Notes: generated from the letters alone by a model not told the origin. Positions 1-8,798 are shown, counted from the stretch's first letter. The stretch: DNA of 64,000 nucleotides from Lachnospiraceae bacterium Zagget3 (GCA_001941025.1 MSHE01000016.1:1-64000), one strand, 5' to 3'. Numbers and translations are program-made.

Positions 1-79
1 AACATGAGGTAGATAGGGCAGGGGTGGAAGCATGGCAACATGTGCAGCTGACCGTCACTAATCGTCTGAGGGCTTGACC
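1..79 (+). rRNA. 23S rRNA, 3' end (partial)
   Basis: The first bases match the conserved 3' terminus of bacterial 23S rRNA: a GCAACATGTGCAGCTGACC-type segment, then CACTAATCGTCTGAGGGCTTGACC, the usual end of helix 101 and the molecule. Most of the gene lies outside the window. The exact mature 3' end is set from the conserved GGGCTTGACC at 70-79. It is followed after 36 bases by tRNA-Asp rather than by 5S rRNA. Confidence 0.9.
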
Positions 80-115
80 TCGCATTTCTTTAATCTGTAT
101 GAAGTTTTCTTGTAC

Positions 116-189
116 GGCCCGGTGGCTCAGTTGGTTAGAGCGCCGCCCTGTCACGGCGGAGGCCGAGGGTTCAAGTCCCTTCCGGGTCG
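116..189 (+). tRNA. tRNA-Asp (GTC)
   Basis: Cloverleaf with acceptor GGCCCGG/CCGGGTC, anticodon loop CTGTCAC with anticodon GTC, and T arm GAGGG-TTCAAGT-CCCTT. Discriminator base is G; CCA is not encoded. First tRNA of a six-tRNA cluster behind the 23S gene. Confidence 0.97.
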
Positions 190-224
190 TTCAAACTGAA
201 AACAGTTTGTAATTAGTTTGTTAT

Positions 225-297
225 GCCGATGTGGCTCAATTGGCAGAGCAGCTGATTTGTAATCAGCAGGTTATCGGTTCGAGTCCGATCATCGGCT
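225..297 (+). tRNA. tRNA-Thr (TGT)
   Basis: Acceptor GCCGATG/CATCGGC, anticodon stem CTGAT/ATCAG with loop TTTGTAA (anticodon TGT), T loop TTCGAGT. CCA is not encoded. Second tRNA of the cluster. Confidence 0.97.
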
Positions 298-325
298 TTG
301 CATTCGCCACAAGGCATAAAAACAT

Positions 326-407
326 GGGTGGATTCCCGAGTGGCCAAAGGGGGCAGACTGTAAATCTGTTGGCATTGCCTTCGAAGGTTCGAATCCTTCT
401 CCGCCCA
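326..407 (+). tRNA. tRNA-Tyr (GTA)
   Basis: Class II tRNA of 82 bases with a long variable arm (TTGGCATTGCCTTCGAA region). Acceptor GGGTGGA/TCCGCCC, anticodon GTA in the loop CTGTAAA. The long variable arm plus GTA identifies Tyr. Confidence 0.96.
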
Positions 408-440
408 TTCTTTTTCTTTTATTTTTTAATTTCATACCAT

Positions 441-514
<74 letters not shown>

Positions 515-520
515 CTCAGT

Positions 521-593
<73 letters not shown>

Positions 594-616
594 CGTTTTT
601 ATATATAAGACATTAT

Positions 617-689
617 GGGTGTGTAGCTCAGTTGGTAGAGCACTTGACTTTTAATCAAGGTGTCCCGGGTTCGAACCCCGGCACGCTCA
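617..689 (+). tRNA. tRNA-Lys (TTT)
   Basis: Acceptor GGGTGTG/CACGCTC (one G-T pair), anticodon TTT in loop CTTTTAA, T loop TTCGAAC, discriminator A. Last tRNA of the cluster, directly before a terminator. Confidence 0.97.
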
Positions 690-700
690 TCGCAAAAAAA

Positions 701-725
701 CGGGAACCGATGGTTCCCGTTTTTC
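701..725 (+). terminator. Bidirectional terminator of the rRNA/tRNA operon and the MATE gene
   Basis: Hairpin CGGGAACC-GA-TGGTTCCCG followed by TTTTTCT and preceded by AAAAAAA, so it has a U-run in both directions. It closes the tRNA cluster on the plus strand and the convergent MATE gene on the minus strand. Confidence 0.9.
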
Positions 726-752
726 TCGTATGAAGAAGGCGGCCTTGCGTGC

Positions 753-2102
753 CTACTGGTATTCCCTGGTAATGTTTCTTAGCCATTTGCGGCTTCGATA
801 GTGACGAATGACGAGTGGAATCTTCCAGAATTCGTCCAGACACAGGATGAAGTAGACGATCAGCGGCGGCGCGTGGAAGACGAAGGCGGCCAGCATTCCC
901 AGAGGAATGGAGACGCACCACATGATAACGATATCAAGGATCAGCCCGAAACGGGAGTAGCCGCCCGCCCGGAAGACGCCGGAGATAAACAGCGTGTTGA
1001 CAGCCTGCCCCACCACATAGTAGGCGGTGATGCCCATCATGCCGCGCAGATAATGGGTGGCGGTTGCGGTCAGCGTAAACATGTGCGGGATGATGGGATT
1101 TAAGACCAGTACCACAGCACCGGTGATCGCGCCGATGATCAGCGTGAGCCGAAGCATCCGTCCGGCCATCCACTCCGCGACGGGCAGGTCCTGCGCGCCG
1201 ATGGTCTTGCCCAACAGTACGCTTCCGCCGGAGCACAGGCCGAAGATCAGGACGGAGCACAGGTCACGCACATTCGTCGTGATGGCGTTGGCGGCCACCA
1301 CATCCGCGCTCATGTGCCCCAGGATCGCGGTGTAGCCGGCGAGTGCCACGGTCCAGACGACCTCGTTGATCAGCGCGGGCAGGGAGTAACGCACAAAGTC
1401 TTGAAACAGTGTGCGGTTCCGGCCAAAGATCAAGGCGAATTTTGGCCGGAAGAGTCTGGCGGCCATCATATCGATGAAGCACAGGACCACTTCCACGATC
1501 CGCGCGATCAGCGTAGCGATCGCCACGCCCAGTACGCCGAGTTTCGGCGCGCCAAACAGGCCAAAGATAAAGACAGCATTGAGAAATACATTCAACGCCA
1601 GCGCGGTGCCGGAGATGATGACGCTTGCCCGCGCGCGCTCCACGCTGCGCAGCATACTCTCGTATACGATGGAAAAGGACATGATAAAATAGGAGATGCC
1701 GATGATGCGCAGGTAGGTGGTGCCGATCTCAATGAGTGTCGGGTCGTCGGTAAAGACTCTCATAAGCGGTCCGGGCAGGGTGATCGCCAGCACGGCCAGA
1801 ATGGCCGTGACGACCATTCCCAGCTTCAGGGCGATTCCCATAATGATCTGGACGGCATCGGTGTCCCTTTTTCCCCAGTACTGCGCGCACAGCAGTGTGA
1901 TGCCGGAGGCGATGCCAAAGAAGAAGCCCTCCTCGATAAACTGATACTGGTTTGCCAGAGATACGGCAGAGAGATCATTCTGCCCGACAAATCCCAGCAT
2001 AAAGACATCCGCGAAATTAACGGCGGCTGTCAAAAAGTTTTGTATTGTGATGGGAAGTACCAGCGCGACCAGCGCGCTGGTAAATTCCTTTCTTTCAAGC
2101 AT
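753..2102 (-). CDS. MATE family multidrug/toxin efflux protein
   Basis: A 449-residue polytopic inner-membrane protein of the MATE (multi antimicrobial extrusion) family, expected to export cationic drugs or metabolites by Na+ or H+ antiport. The N-terminal half has family features such as LVLPITIQNFLTAAVNFADV and an ALSLAN-like VSLANQYQF segment; about 12 membrane helices fit the length. The start is set at MLERKEF because a promoter at 2155-2183 places transcription start near 2148, which excludes the upstream in-frame ATG at 2183. Monocistronic, facing the tRNA operon across a shared terminator. A 12-base palindrome lies at the promoter. The substrate cannot be told from sequence. Confidence 0.93.
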   Translation of the reverse strand: MLERKEFTSALVALVLPITIQNFLTAAVNFADVFMLGFVGQNDLSAVSLANQYQFIEEGFFFGIASGITLLCAQYWGKRDTDAVQIIMGIALKLGMVVTAILAVLAITLPGPLMRVFTDDPTLIEIGTTYLRIIGISYFIMSFSIVYESMLRSVERARASVIISGTALALNVFLNAVFIFGLFGAPKLGVLGVAIATLIARIVEVVLCFIDMMAARLFRPKFALIFGRNRTLFQDFVRYSLPALINEVVWTVALAGYTAILGHMSADVVAANAITTNVRDLCSVLIFGLCSGGSVLLGKTIGAQDLPVAEWMAGRMLRLTLIIGAITGAVVLVLNPIIPHMFTLTATATHYLRGMMGITAYYVVGQAVNTLFISGVFRAGGYSRFGLILDIVIMWCVSIPLGMLAAFVFHAPPLIVYFILCLDEFWKIPLVIRHYRSRKWLRNITREYQ

Positions 2103-2143
2103 TTTTTTGCCTTTTACGGGAGGGGCCCGTGTCTTTCCATAGG

Positions 2144-2155
2144 TATTCGCGAATA
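2144..2155. promoter_or_regulatory. Palindromic operator candidate at the MATE promoter
   Basis: TATTCGCGAATA is a perfect 12-base palindrome that abuts the -10 box and covers the predicted transcription start of the MATE gene. Its position suits a repressor site; the regulator is unknown and no regulator gene is adjacent. Confidence 0.45.
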
Positions 2156-2183
2156 TGGTATCTTGCGAAAAAGGAAAAGTCAA
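2155..2183 (-). promoter_or_regulatory. Sigma-A promoter of the MATE gene
   Basis: On the minus strand, TTGACT (2178-2183), a 17-base spacer and TACCAT (2155-2160). Transcription would start near 2148, giving a leader of about 45 bases before the ATG at 2102. Confidence 0.7.
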
Positions 2184-2195
2184 GAGCAGAAGCTA

Positions 2196-2224
2196 TTGTT
2201 TTTCATATCAAAATAAAGTACAAT
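2196..2224 (+). promoter_or_regulatory. Sigma-A promoter of the DUF4428-like gene
   Basis: TTGTTT (2196-2201), 17-base spacer, TACAAT (2219-2224). It is divergent from the MATE promoter and lies 31 bases before the start codon of the next gene. Confidence 0.6.
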
Positions 2225-2255
2225 AATTTTATTCCAGAGAGAGCAGGTGAAGAAA

Positions 2256-3044
2256 ATGGCTATATTTACGAAAAAGGAAATTTGCCCGGTCTGTGGCAAG
2301 CCGATCAAGGGAGATGTGCGAATCCGGATCAAGGACAATGTGGAACTCTGCAAAACATGCAGTTCCGAGATTGAGATGGATTCCTCGATGATCCCGAATC
2401 AAACCGTGGAAGATATCAAGACCCATCTGGCGTACCGCCGGGAAAACGCGCAGAAAGTGGAAGAATTTGAGACATCCCGCTCCGTCAAAGCGGGCGCGTA
2501 TGTCCTCCGTGTGGATGAGACGAGGCAATGGTGGTACTGCACGAACGACCGAAGCGACCGGAATCCGCCGATCTTCGCGTTTTCGGATCTGAAATCGGCG
2601 GTATACCTGGAGGACGACGAGCCGGCAGGCGAGTTAAAGACCGGGTTAAAGTCCATGTTTGGCGAGAAGGAAGCACCGAAGCTCATACAGAGCATGAAGA
2701 TTGTCATCTCGATCGACGATCCCTATATTCACTCTATCACCGTCGAGACACTCGGCGTGGGTGAGGGTATGACCACCGGGACCATGCAGTACAAGATGAA
2801 TCGGAAGACGATCAAGGAGTTTATGGATTGCCTGATGTTTATACAGGGATGCGCCGCGACGGCTGCGAATACCCCGCCGCCCACGGCGGAGGAAGCCCCG
2901 CAGGGAGCGAACGCCTTTGAGGACCGAACGGCGGAAGCCTCGCAGGAAGCGGATACTGACGAGGTGTGGGAGGAGGAACCGACCCCTGCCGATGAGAAGG
3001 AGGCGGAAAGCCCGGAAGAGGATACAAAATCCGAGACGGAATAG
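2256..3044 (+). CDS. DUF4428-like zinc-finger protein
   Basis: A 262-residue cytoplasmic protein. Its N-terminus has two CxxC pairs, ICPVCGKPIKG and ELCKTCSSEI, spaced as in the DUF4428 domain, and likely binds one zinc ion. The middle 120 residues are an ordinary mixed fold of unknown function. The last 50 residues are an acidic, low-complexity E/A/P/T tail. The ATG at 2256 is preferred over the GTG at 2247 because AGGTGA sits five bases before it. It precedes a membrane-anchored protein by 15 bases, so the two are probably co-transcribed. Function is unknown; DUF4428 proteins are seen mostly in Firmicutes. Confidence 0.82.
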   Translation: MAIFTKKEICPVCGKPIKGDVRIRIKDNVELCKTCSSEIEMDSSMIPNQTVEDIKTHLAYRRENAQKVEEFETSRSVKAGAYVLRVDETRQWWYCTNDRSDRNPPIFAFSDLKSAVYLEDDEPAGELKTGLKSMFGEKEAPKLIQSMKIVISIDDPYIHSITVETLGVGEGMTTGTMQYKMNRKTIKEFMDCLMFIQGCAATAANTPPPTAEEAPQGANAFEDRTAEASQEADTDEVWEEEPTPADEKEAESPEEDTKSETE

Positions 3045-3059
3045 GGGAACAGCCGGAAA

Positions 3060-5027
3060 ATGAAAGTTTGGAGATTTATATTGATTCCGGTAGCCGCTTT
3101 TGTTGTCGGAATTCTTATATTTGCCAGAGTGCTTAATCAGGGAGTGGAGGATCTGACTACGGAAATGTCAGAGGCGACACTCCCGATTGTCTATATGGTG
3201 GAAGATGGCGAGCGAATAAACGAACTCCACGGATATAAGGAGGAGATGAACGAAGTATCTGTTGCGGATACGGTTACTCCGGTGGAATCCGGGGGTACTT
3301 TGTCACTCTCTGTTGACTGCTATGGCAATGATATCCAGTCTCTCCGGTACGAGGTCAAAAGTCTCGATGCGGCCCAGACGCTGCAAGAGTCCGAGATGGC
3401 GTTCCTCACGCGCGAAGAGGATGTGGCGACGGTCGACCTGACCATGCCGGAACTGAACGCAGGGGAAGAGTATCTCTTGATCCTTACAGTCGAGAACGCC
3501 GGAGACCCCTGCTATTTCTATACCCGCCTTGCGCTTGCGGATGACAGTTCGATCAGTGAGTGTATTTCGTTTGTCCGATTTTTCCACGAAGTGACCATGA
3601 GTAAGACCCGTCAGAGTGAACTGACGGTCTATATGGAGACGACAGCGGGGGCAGACAATAACACCCTCCAGACCGTCACACTCAAAAATACCCTTTCGCA
3701 GGTGTGTTGGGGAAATATGCGCGGCACGGAGGTGACGGAGCCGATTGCCTGCGTCCGGGAAATAGGCGATGACTACAACGTGATCGATCTTTCCTATATC
3801 CTCTCTTCGGTTGACGAGCAGGATCATCTCGAGACCTACCAGGTGGAGGAGTACTACCGCATCCGCCCCGGCGGGGATCGGATGTATCTGTCGGAGTATA
3901 AGCGCACGGTGGAGGAGATCTTTTCCGTGAAGGAGGCAGAAGAGGAGGAGACGGCGCAGGAGGAGCTTACGCTGGGGATCCGTTCTCCGGATGTGGAATA
4001 CGTGACAAACGAGACGGGAACATCCTTTAGCTTTGTGCAGCAGGGGGAATTGTGGAACTGCAATATGGACTCCGGCTATCTGACACAGGTGTTTAGCTTT
4101 CAATCCCCGGACGGGACCGATCTCCGCGAAAATTACAACGCGCATGATATCCGGATCATTCGCACCAACGAGACCGGAAGCGTGGATTTTGTTGTATACG
4201 GTTATATGAACCGTGGCGTGCATGAAGGCCGCGTGGGGATCAGTGTCTGTCATTTTGACAGCGCGACAACCACGGTGGAGGAGATGGCGTTTCTGTCGTC
4301 AACGAATTCCTATGAGACGCTCTGCGATGAACTCGGCCAGACGATGTATTTGACGGATTCCGGAGAATTCTATTTTTCCCTTCGGGAACAGCTCTACTGT
4401 GTAGACTTGAATACGCAGAAATGTACCATCGCGATCTCCGATATGACAGAAGGCAATTTTTCCGCTTCCGATGACGGCCGTTATCTGGCCTGGACGGAAG
4501 GGGAGCTGGCGCAGGCGACGACGATGCATATGATCGATCTGGAAACCGGCCGGACCGAAGACCTTACGGCGCCGGATGGCTATGTGCTCCGCCCGCTCGG
4601 ATTTTTGGATTCGGATTGTGTCTACGGCTTGGCGGAAAGCGGCGGAGCCGGATCGGACGAGATCTCATTTCCCATGAGCCGGGTGGTGGTGGTCGACTTC
4701 TCGGATCCGGAGATGTCGGTCTTAAAGACCTATGACGCGGAGGAAGGAACCTATGTAACAGGGGCCGAAGTGCATGACGGCAACATCTATCTGGCGCGTA
4801 TACGCTATGCCGACGGTGAGTATACACAGGCGGAGGAGGATGTCATTTACAACCGGGCGATGCAGGACGCGTCCCAGATCTCGGTTACGGAGATTTACTC
4901 TGATGTTGAGGAGACGGAGGTCGCGCTGCTTTTGCCCGCGGCCATCCTGCCGGAACCGGACCCGACGGAGACAAAAGGAATCCGATCCGATATCACGGAG
5001 ATCCGCCTGGACGATGACGCGAAGTGA
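3060..5027 (+). CDS. Membrane-anchored propeller-like extracytoplasmic protein, unknown function
   Basis: A 655-residue protein with one N-terminal membrane helix (residues about 5-24, FILIPVAAFVVGILIFARVL) and a large, acidic, probably extracytoplasmic remainder. Residues from about 350 onward contain repeated beta-strand patterns of the type DDGRYLAWTEG and METGRTEDLT-like turns, which resemble WD40/TolB-type propeller blades, but I do not recognise a named family. No catalytic motif is evident. It lies 15 bases after the zinc-finger gene and is separated from the pilus operon by a terminator at 5179-5206, so it is probably not part of that operon. Confidence 0.75.
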   Translation: MKVWRFILIPVAAFVVGILIFARVLNQGVEDLTTEMSEATLPIVYMVEDGERINELHGYKEEMNEVSVADTVTPVESGGTLSLSVDCYGNDIQSLRYEVKSLDAAQTLQESEMAFLTREEDVATVDLTMPELNAGEEYLLILTVENAGDPCYFYTRLALADDSSISECISFVRFFHEVTMSKTRQSELTVYMETTAGADNNTLQTVTLKNTLSQVCWGNMRGTEVTEPIACVREIGDDYNVIDLSYILSSVDEQDHLETYQVEEYYRIRPGGDRMYLSEYKRTVEEIFSVKEAEEEETAQEELTLGIRSPDVEYVTNETGTSFSFVQQGELWNCNMDSGYLTQVFSFQSPDGTDLRENYNAHDIRIIRTNETGSVDFVVYGYMNRGVHEGRVGISVCHFDSATTTVEEMAFLSSTNSYETLCDELGQTMYLTDSGEFYFSLREQLYCVDLNTQKCTIAISDMTEGNFSASDDGRYLAWTEGELAQATTMHMIDLETGRTEDLTAPDGYVLRPLGFLDSDCVYGLAESGGAGSDEISFPMSRVVVVDFSDPEMSVLKTYDAEEGTYVTGAEVHDGNIYLARIRYADGEYTQAEEDVIYNRAMQDASQISVTEIYSDVEETEVALLLPAAILPEPDPTETKGIRSDITEIRLDDDAK

Positions 5028-5178
5028 AATTGCACAAAATTGACCGGCTCCCTCCGGACACGATTGGAAGCAAGGAGGGAAAGCACCGATTTATGAATCG
5101 CGTAATTTCGAAAAAAGAACTCGCTGCCGAACGTGTGCGCGGGAAAATTTTTGGCAGGGAAAAGAGAATCTTTTTGCG

Positions 5179-5206
5179 GGATGCCGGCATTGCCGGCATC
5201 CTTTTC
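5179..5206 (+). terminator. Rho-independent terminator
   Basis: Hairpin GGATGCCGGC-ATT-GCCGGCATCC (10 base pairs) followed by TTTTC. It ends the transcript of the 2256-5027 gene pair before the pilus promoter. Confidence 0.8.
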
Positions 5207-5258
5207 TATGGATTTTCGTAAAAGTGCACAGGGCGAAAAAAGGGACAAAAATTGGCTG

Positions 5259-5289
5259 TGGACAAACGGTGTTTTGCGGGAGTATAATC
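5259..5289 (+). promoter_or_regulatory. Sigma-A promoter of the Tad pilus operon
   Basis: TGGACA (5259-5264) and a perfect TATAAT (5284-5289) with a 19-base spacer, downstream of the terminator. Predicted start near 5297. It is the only clear promoter seen before the nine-kilobase pilus gene run. Confidence 0.65.
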
Positions 5290-5318
5290 CAGTCACAACC
5301 CAATCGGGAACGGAGGTG

Positions 5319-5855
5319 GTGCGGATTGGAAGTCTGATCCCGATGAGCATTTCGCTGGTTCTTTCCGCCATCGCGATGGGGACGGATCTGAAGTCCGGAC
5401 GTATTCGAAACGGCTGGATCGTGGTTGGTCTGGCGGCCGCTGTCATTTGCAGGGCCCTGTCGTTTTCCTGGTTTGGCTGGGGCGGATTTTTCCTCGGAAT
5501 GTTGATCCCGCTGCTCTTGTGTTTGCTTCCCTTTCGCATGGGGGCCATGGGAGCCGGCGATGTGAAGTTGTTTCTCGTCCTTGGGGCGTTAAACGGCGGA
5601 CTCGTTATCTTATACTGTATCTTTTTTGCTTTTCTGTTCGCGGCAGTCCTGTCACTGGTAAAGCTGCTGCGTCTCAGAACACTCAGAGCCAGTCTGGCTC
5701 AAGTATTTCACTATTTCCAAAGTATCTTTTTAAGCGGAGAGTTTGCGGCCTATCCGGGCAGCCGCGCGAAGGGACATACGATCCATTTCGCCGTCGCGAT
5801 CTTTTTCGGATATGCCGTGTGGATAGGAGTGTGCGTATGCAACACGCTGCGTTGA
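5319..5855 (+). CDS. Type IV prepilin peptidase (A24 family), first of two
   Basis: About 178 residues, polytopic, with the two catalytic aspartates of A24 aspartic peptidases: MGTDLKSGRIRNG and the GxGD motif in MGAGDVKL. It would cleave the leader of the Flp pilin and pseudopilins at the cytoplasmic face of the membrane. The start is uncertain: GGAGG at 5312-5316 lies only two bases before GTG 5319, while ATG 5343 is 26 bases away; the promoter at 5289 excludes earlier starts. The end overlaps the next gene by 19 bases. A second family member lies at 12815. Confidence 0.88.
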   Translation: MRIGSLIPMSISLVLSAIAMGTDLKSGRIRNGWIVVGLAAAVICRALSFSWFGWGGFFLGMLIPLLLCLLPFRMGAMGAGDVKLFLVLGALNGGLVILYCIFFAFLFAAVLSLVKLLRLRTLRASLAQVFHYFQSIFLSGEFAAYPGSRAKGHTIHFAVAIFFGYAVWIGVCVCNTLR

Positions 5856-6805
5856 TCCTGGGCGGGTTTGAAGCCGCTTACATGCAAAAACTGGCGCTGT
5901 ACTTAAGCAGCCGTTTCGGCGGGCAGCCCCGGGTGGGTATCGCGGAGACGGTTCCGGCAGAAGTGAATCCGGACACGATCTTTGTCGGATCGGCGGATTT
6001 TCTGGCGGCCGTGCGGGCGAAGTCCGGGGATGCCGGCTGCATTCTTCTGGCGGAGGAGCCGGATGAGGAAGAGGCGGTTTATCGCTATCAATCCAGTGAA
6101 AAACTGTATCAACAGATCATTGTGCGGTACCGACAGCTTCAGGGCGTTCCGGCAGATGTGCCGCGAACCGGACGTCAGCGGTGGATCGCGGTTACGAGCG
6201 ATGCCGGGGCAGCAGACCTGCTCGCGTTTTCCGCGACGTGCGCCCAGATCCTCGGGGAGGGAGAGCGGGTGTTGTACGTCAACCTCTCGGAATTGAGCGG
6301 CATGGCGGAGCTGTTCCTGCTGGAGCGGGGAGCGGACTTAAGCGAACTTGTCACGGCGCTTCGCAAGGAGGAACCGGTCTGTCTGGAAGCCTTTGTGCGA
6401 CAGATGGAGGGCATGGATTTTATTATGCCGCCCACGAATCCGATGATCCTGCATGAGCTTGAGGAGAGCGACATGGCCCGGTTGATCGGGGCCATAAGAA
6501 GCCGGGAAGAATATCGCTTCGTGGTGGTCGCGCTCGGCGCGATGTGCTGCGGATGTGAACAGATCCTTCGCATGGCGAAGCGTATTCTGCATCTGAGCGG
6601 CCGGGGATATACAAGCGAGTGCAGCAGAAAGGAGTGGAGCGCGTTCTTTTCTTTATGCTTCGGCGGTGAACAGCCCCCGATGGAAGTGATCGGGACGCCG
6701 CAGATTCCGGCGGAAAGCAGTGGGATCCATTTGCTCCATGATTGGCGGGAAGGCGCGCTGGGCCAGCTGGCTCGCGTCTATCTCGCGGAGGAGGGGGAAG
6801 TCTGA
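5837..6805 (+). CDS. TadZ/CpaE-like pilus assembly protein
   Basis: A 322-residue protein whose position (before TadA) and layout fit TadZ/CpaE: an N-terminal receiver-like part (to about residue 110) and a C-terminal MinD/ParA-like part from about residue 120 (RQRWIAVTSDAGAADLLAF). Where MinD proteins have the KGGxGKT P-loop, this has TSDAGAADL with no lysine, so ATP binding is doubtful. TadZ normally places the pilus machine at a cell site. Start ATG 5837 has GGAG seven bases before it and overlaps the preceding peptidase gene. The family assignment rests partly on context. Confidence 0.7.
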   Translation: MQHAALILGGFEAAYMQKLALYLSSRFGGQPRVGIAETVPAEVNPDTIFVGSADFLAAVRAKSGDAGCILLAEEPDEEEAVYRYQSSEKLYQQIIVRYRQLQGVPADVPRTGRQRWIAVTSDAGAADLLAFSATCAQILGEGERVLYVNLSELSGMAELFLLERGADLSELVTALRKEEPVCLEAFVRQMEGMDFIMPPTNPMILHELEESDMARLIGAIRSREEYRFVVVALGAMCCGCEQILRMAKRILHLSGRGYTSECSRKEWSAFFSLCFGGEQPPMEVIGTPQIPAESSGIHLLHDWREGALGQLARVYLAEEGEV

Positions 6806-6807
6806 CG

Positions 6808-8061
6808 ATGGAACCGATAAAAGAAATTCGGGAGGATCTGCTCGCGCAGATGGATCTGACCCGGGAGATATCAGACGGAGAGCTGAAAGAGACGATCTCT
6901 GAGGCGATCAGCCAATACGGACGGCAGCACCTGCTGTCTCTTGCGCAGAGGGAAGATTTCCAAAGACAGATATTCAACTCGTTTCGCAAACTGGATGTGA
7001 TCCAGGATCTTTTAGACGATGAAGAGATCACAGAGGTCCTGATCAACGGCCCTCATCGCATTTTTTACGAAAAGAACGGGAGCCTCTATCCGTGGCGCAA
7101 GGGAGAGCTCTCCGAGGAGAAGCTCGCGGATGTGATCCAACAGATCGTGGGGAGCGCGAACCGGACTGTCAACGAGTCACAGCCGATCGTGGACGCCCGC
7201 CTGGAGGACGGATCCCGGGTAAACGTGGTCCTTTCCCCCATCGCCATCGACGGGTCAGCCATTTCCATCCGCAAGTTTTCTCGGGAACCTTTGACATTGG
7301 CCCGTCTGGTCGGGATGGACTCTCTTTCGCGGGAGGCGGCCAATCTGCTGATTCTCCTTGTGCGGGCGGGGTACAACATTTTTGTCTCCGGGGGGACCGG
7401 TTCCGGCAAAACCACGTTTTTAAATGCCCTGTCAGAACACATTCCGCCGGAGCAGAGAGTGGTGACGATCGAGGATTCCGCTGAGCTTCAGATGAAGACG
7501 GTTCCGAACCTCGTCCGGCTGGAAACACGCAGCAGCAACGGGAGCGGGTCGACTGACATCACGATTCGGGATTTGATCAAAACGGCGCTTCGGATGCGGC
7601 CGGACCGGATCATCGTCGGGGAGGTGCGCGGGCCGGAGGCGCTGGACATGCTGCAGAGCTTAAATACCGGTCACGACGGATCGCTTTCGACCGGTCATGC
7701 CAACAGCAGCGAGGACATGCTCTCCCGTCTGGAGACGATGGTCCTGATGGCAATGGACCTGCCGATGGAGGCCATCCGCCGGCAGATCGCGTCGGGGATC
7801 GACATCCTCGTGCATCTGGGGCGGATGCGGGACAAGAGCCGCAAAGTGTTAAAGATCTCGGAGCTTACCGGAATCCGGGACGGCCGGATCCGGCTGTCCA
7901 CCCTGTACCGCTTTGAGGAAACCGGAGAAAAGGAGGACAAAGTGCATGGTGTCTGGAAAAGAGAATCGGATCTCACACACATTCAAAAATTTCGTGTGGA
8001 GGGGCTGGAAGAAGACTATCGGGCGTTTCTTGCCGGGCGCGAAGAGCCGGCAGTACGTTAA
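6808..8061 (+). CDS. tadA: TadA/CpaF pilus assembly ATPase
   Basis: A 417-residue secretion ATPase of the VirB11/GspE superfamily that powers Flp pilus extension at the cytoplasmic membrane face. The Walker A motif GGTGSGKTT is at residues 195-203, the Asp-box region [11 protein letters not shown] follows, and [12 protein letters not shown] carries Walker [13 protein letters not shown] is the His box. An N-terminal CpaF-type domain precedes ([12 protein letters not shown]). The start, two bases after the preceding stop, gives the family's usual length. The 3' end overlaps the following gene by 116 bases. Confidence 0.96.
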   Translation: MEPIKEIREDLLAQMDLTREISDGELKETISEAISQYGRQHLLSLAQREDFQRQIFNSFRKLDVIQDLLDDEEITEVLINGPHRIFYEKNGSLYPWRKGELSEEKLADVIQQIVGSANRTVNESQPIVDARLEDGSRVNVVLSPIAIDGSAISIRKFSREPLTLARLVGMDSLSREAANLLILLVRAGYNIFVSGGTGSGKTTFLNALSEHIPPEQRVVTIEDSAELQMKTVPNLVRLETRSSNGSGSTDITIRDLIKTALRMRPDRIIVGEVRGPEALDMLQSLNTGHDGSLSTGHANSSEDMLSRLETMVLMAMDLPMEAIRRQIASGIDILVHLGRMRDKSRKVLKISELTGIRDGRIRLSTLYRFEETGEKEDKVHGVWKRESDLTHIQKFRVEGLEEDYRAFLAGREEPAVR

Positions 8062-8785
8062 TCTCCGGACGCCCGCCGCGCAGATGGCGCGCGACATTGG
8101 CATGGGGTTCCTTCTCTCTCTGGCGGCGGCCTTTTTGTTCTACCGCTCCCCCTGGGCCGTTTTGCTGGCAGGAATCATTGTTCCCCTATACGTTCGGAGC
8201 CGGAGCGACCGGCAGAGACAGATACGCACCAACCACCTGCAGAAGCAGTTCCTCTCCGGAATGCAGATGGTCTCCGGATCGCTGCGTGCCGGGTATTCCA
8301 TGGAGAACGCCTGGCGCAGGGCGGAGACGGAGCTTGTCGATCTATACGGGGAGGACGCGGAGTTTTGTATCGCGATGCGGCGCATGAACAAACAGTTGGA
8401 GGTCAATGTACCGTTGGAAAAGGTGCTCACGCAGTTTGCCGACGAGAGCGGAGTAGAGGATATCTGCCGATTTGCGGAAGTCTTCAGCTACGCGAAGCGA
8501 AGCGGCGGGAATCTGACCGAGATCATCCGTTCCGTGACGGAGCGGATCCGGGAAAAAACGGAGATTCTGGCCGAGATCGAGACGACTGTCGCGTCGCAGA
8601 AGATGGAACAGCGGATGATGAATTTCCTGCTGCCGGGGATATTGCTCTTTATTACGATCAGTTCCCCGTCCTATGTCACCACGCTGTACCACAACCCGCT
8701 GGGGATCCTGGTGATGAGCGTCTGTCTCGCCGGTTATATCGCCTGTGTCTTCTGGTCGGAAAAGATCATAGACATCGCGGTTTGA
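7946..8785 (+). CDS. tadB: TadB-like pilus inner-membrane platform protein
   Basis: A 279-residue T2SSF-family protein. After a basic N-terminus it has two close membrane helices (about residues 55-90), a cytoplasmic T2SSF domain (LQKQFLSGMQMVSGSLRAGYS, then FAEVFSYAKRSGGNLTEII) and two C-terminal helices. With TadC it forms the membrane platform for pilus assembly. The start at 7946 is chosen for AGGAGG nine bases upstream; this makes the gene overlap tadA by 116 bases. A later start near 8083 would give less overlap but has no ribosome binding site. Confidence 0.9.
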   Translation: MVSGKENRISHTFKNFVWRGWKKTIGRFLPGAKSRQYVNLRTPAAQMARDIGMGFLLSLAAAFLFYRSPWAVLLAGIIVPLYVRSRSDRQRQIRTNHLQKQFLSGMQMVSGSLRAGYSMENAWRRAETELVDLYGEDAEFCIAMRRMNKQLEVNVPLEKVLTQFADESGVEDICRFAEVFSYAKRSGGNLTEIIRSVTERIREKTEILAEIETTVASQKMEQRMMNFLLPGILLFITISSPSYVTTLYHNPLGILVMSVCLAGYIACVFWSEKIIDIAV

Positions 8786-8798
8786 GAGGAGGGATGTA

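Noticed and set aside
1314..2216. Plus-strand open frame of 300 codons opposite the MATE gene
   Set aside because: Composition is charged low-complexity typical of an antisense frame; the MATE gene on the other strand has clear family motifs, promoter and start.
5093..5221. Short frame of 42 codons (MNRVISKKEL...) after the propeller-like gene
   Set aside because: The nearest AGGAGG is 14 bases away and the frame runs through the terminator hairpin at 5179-5206; no family recognised.
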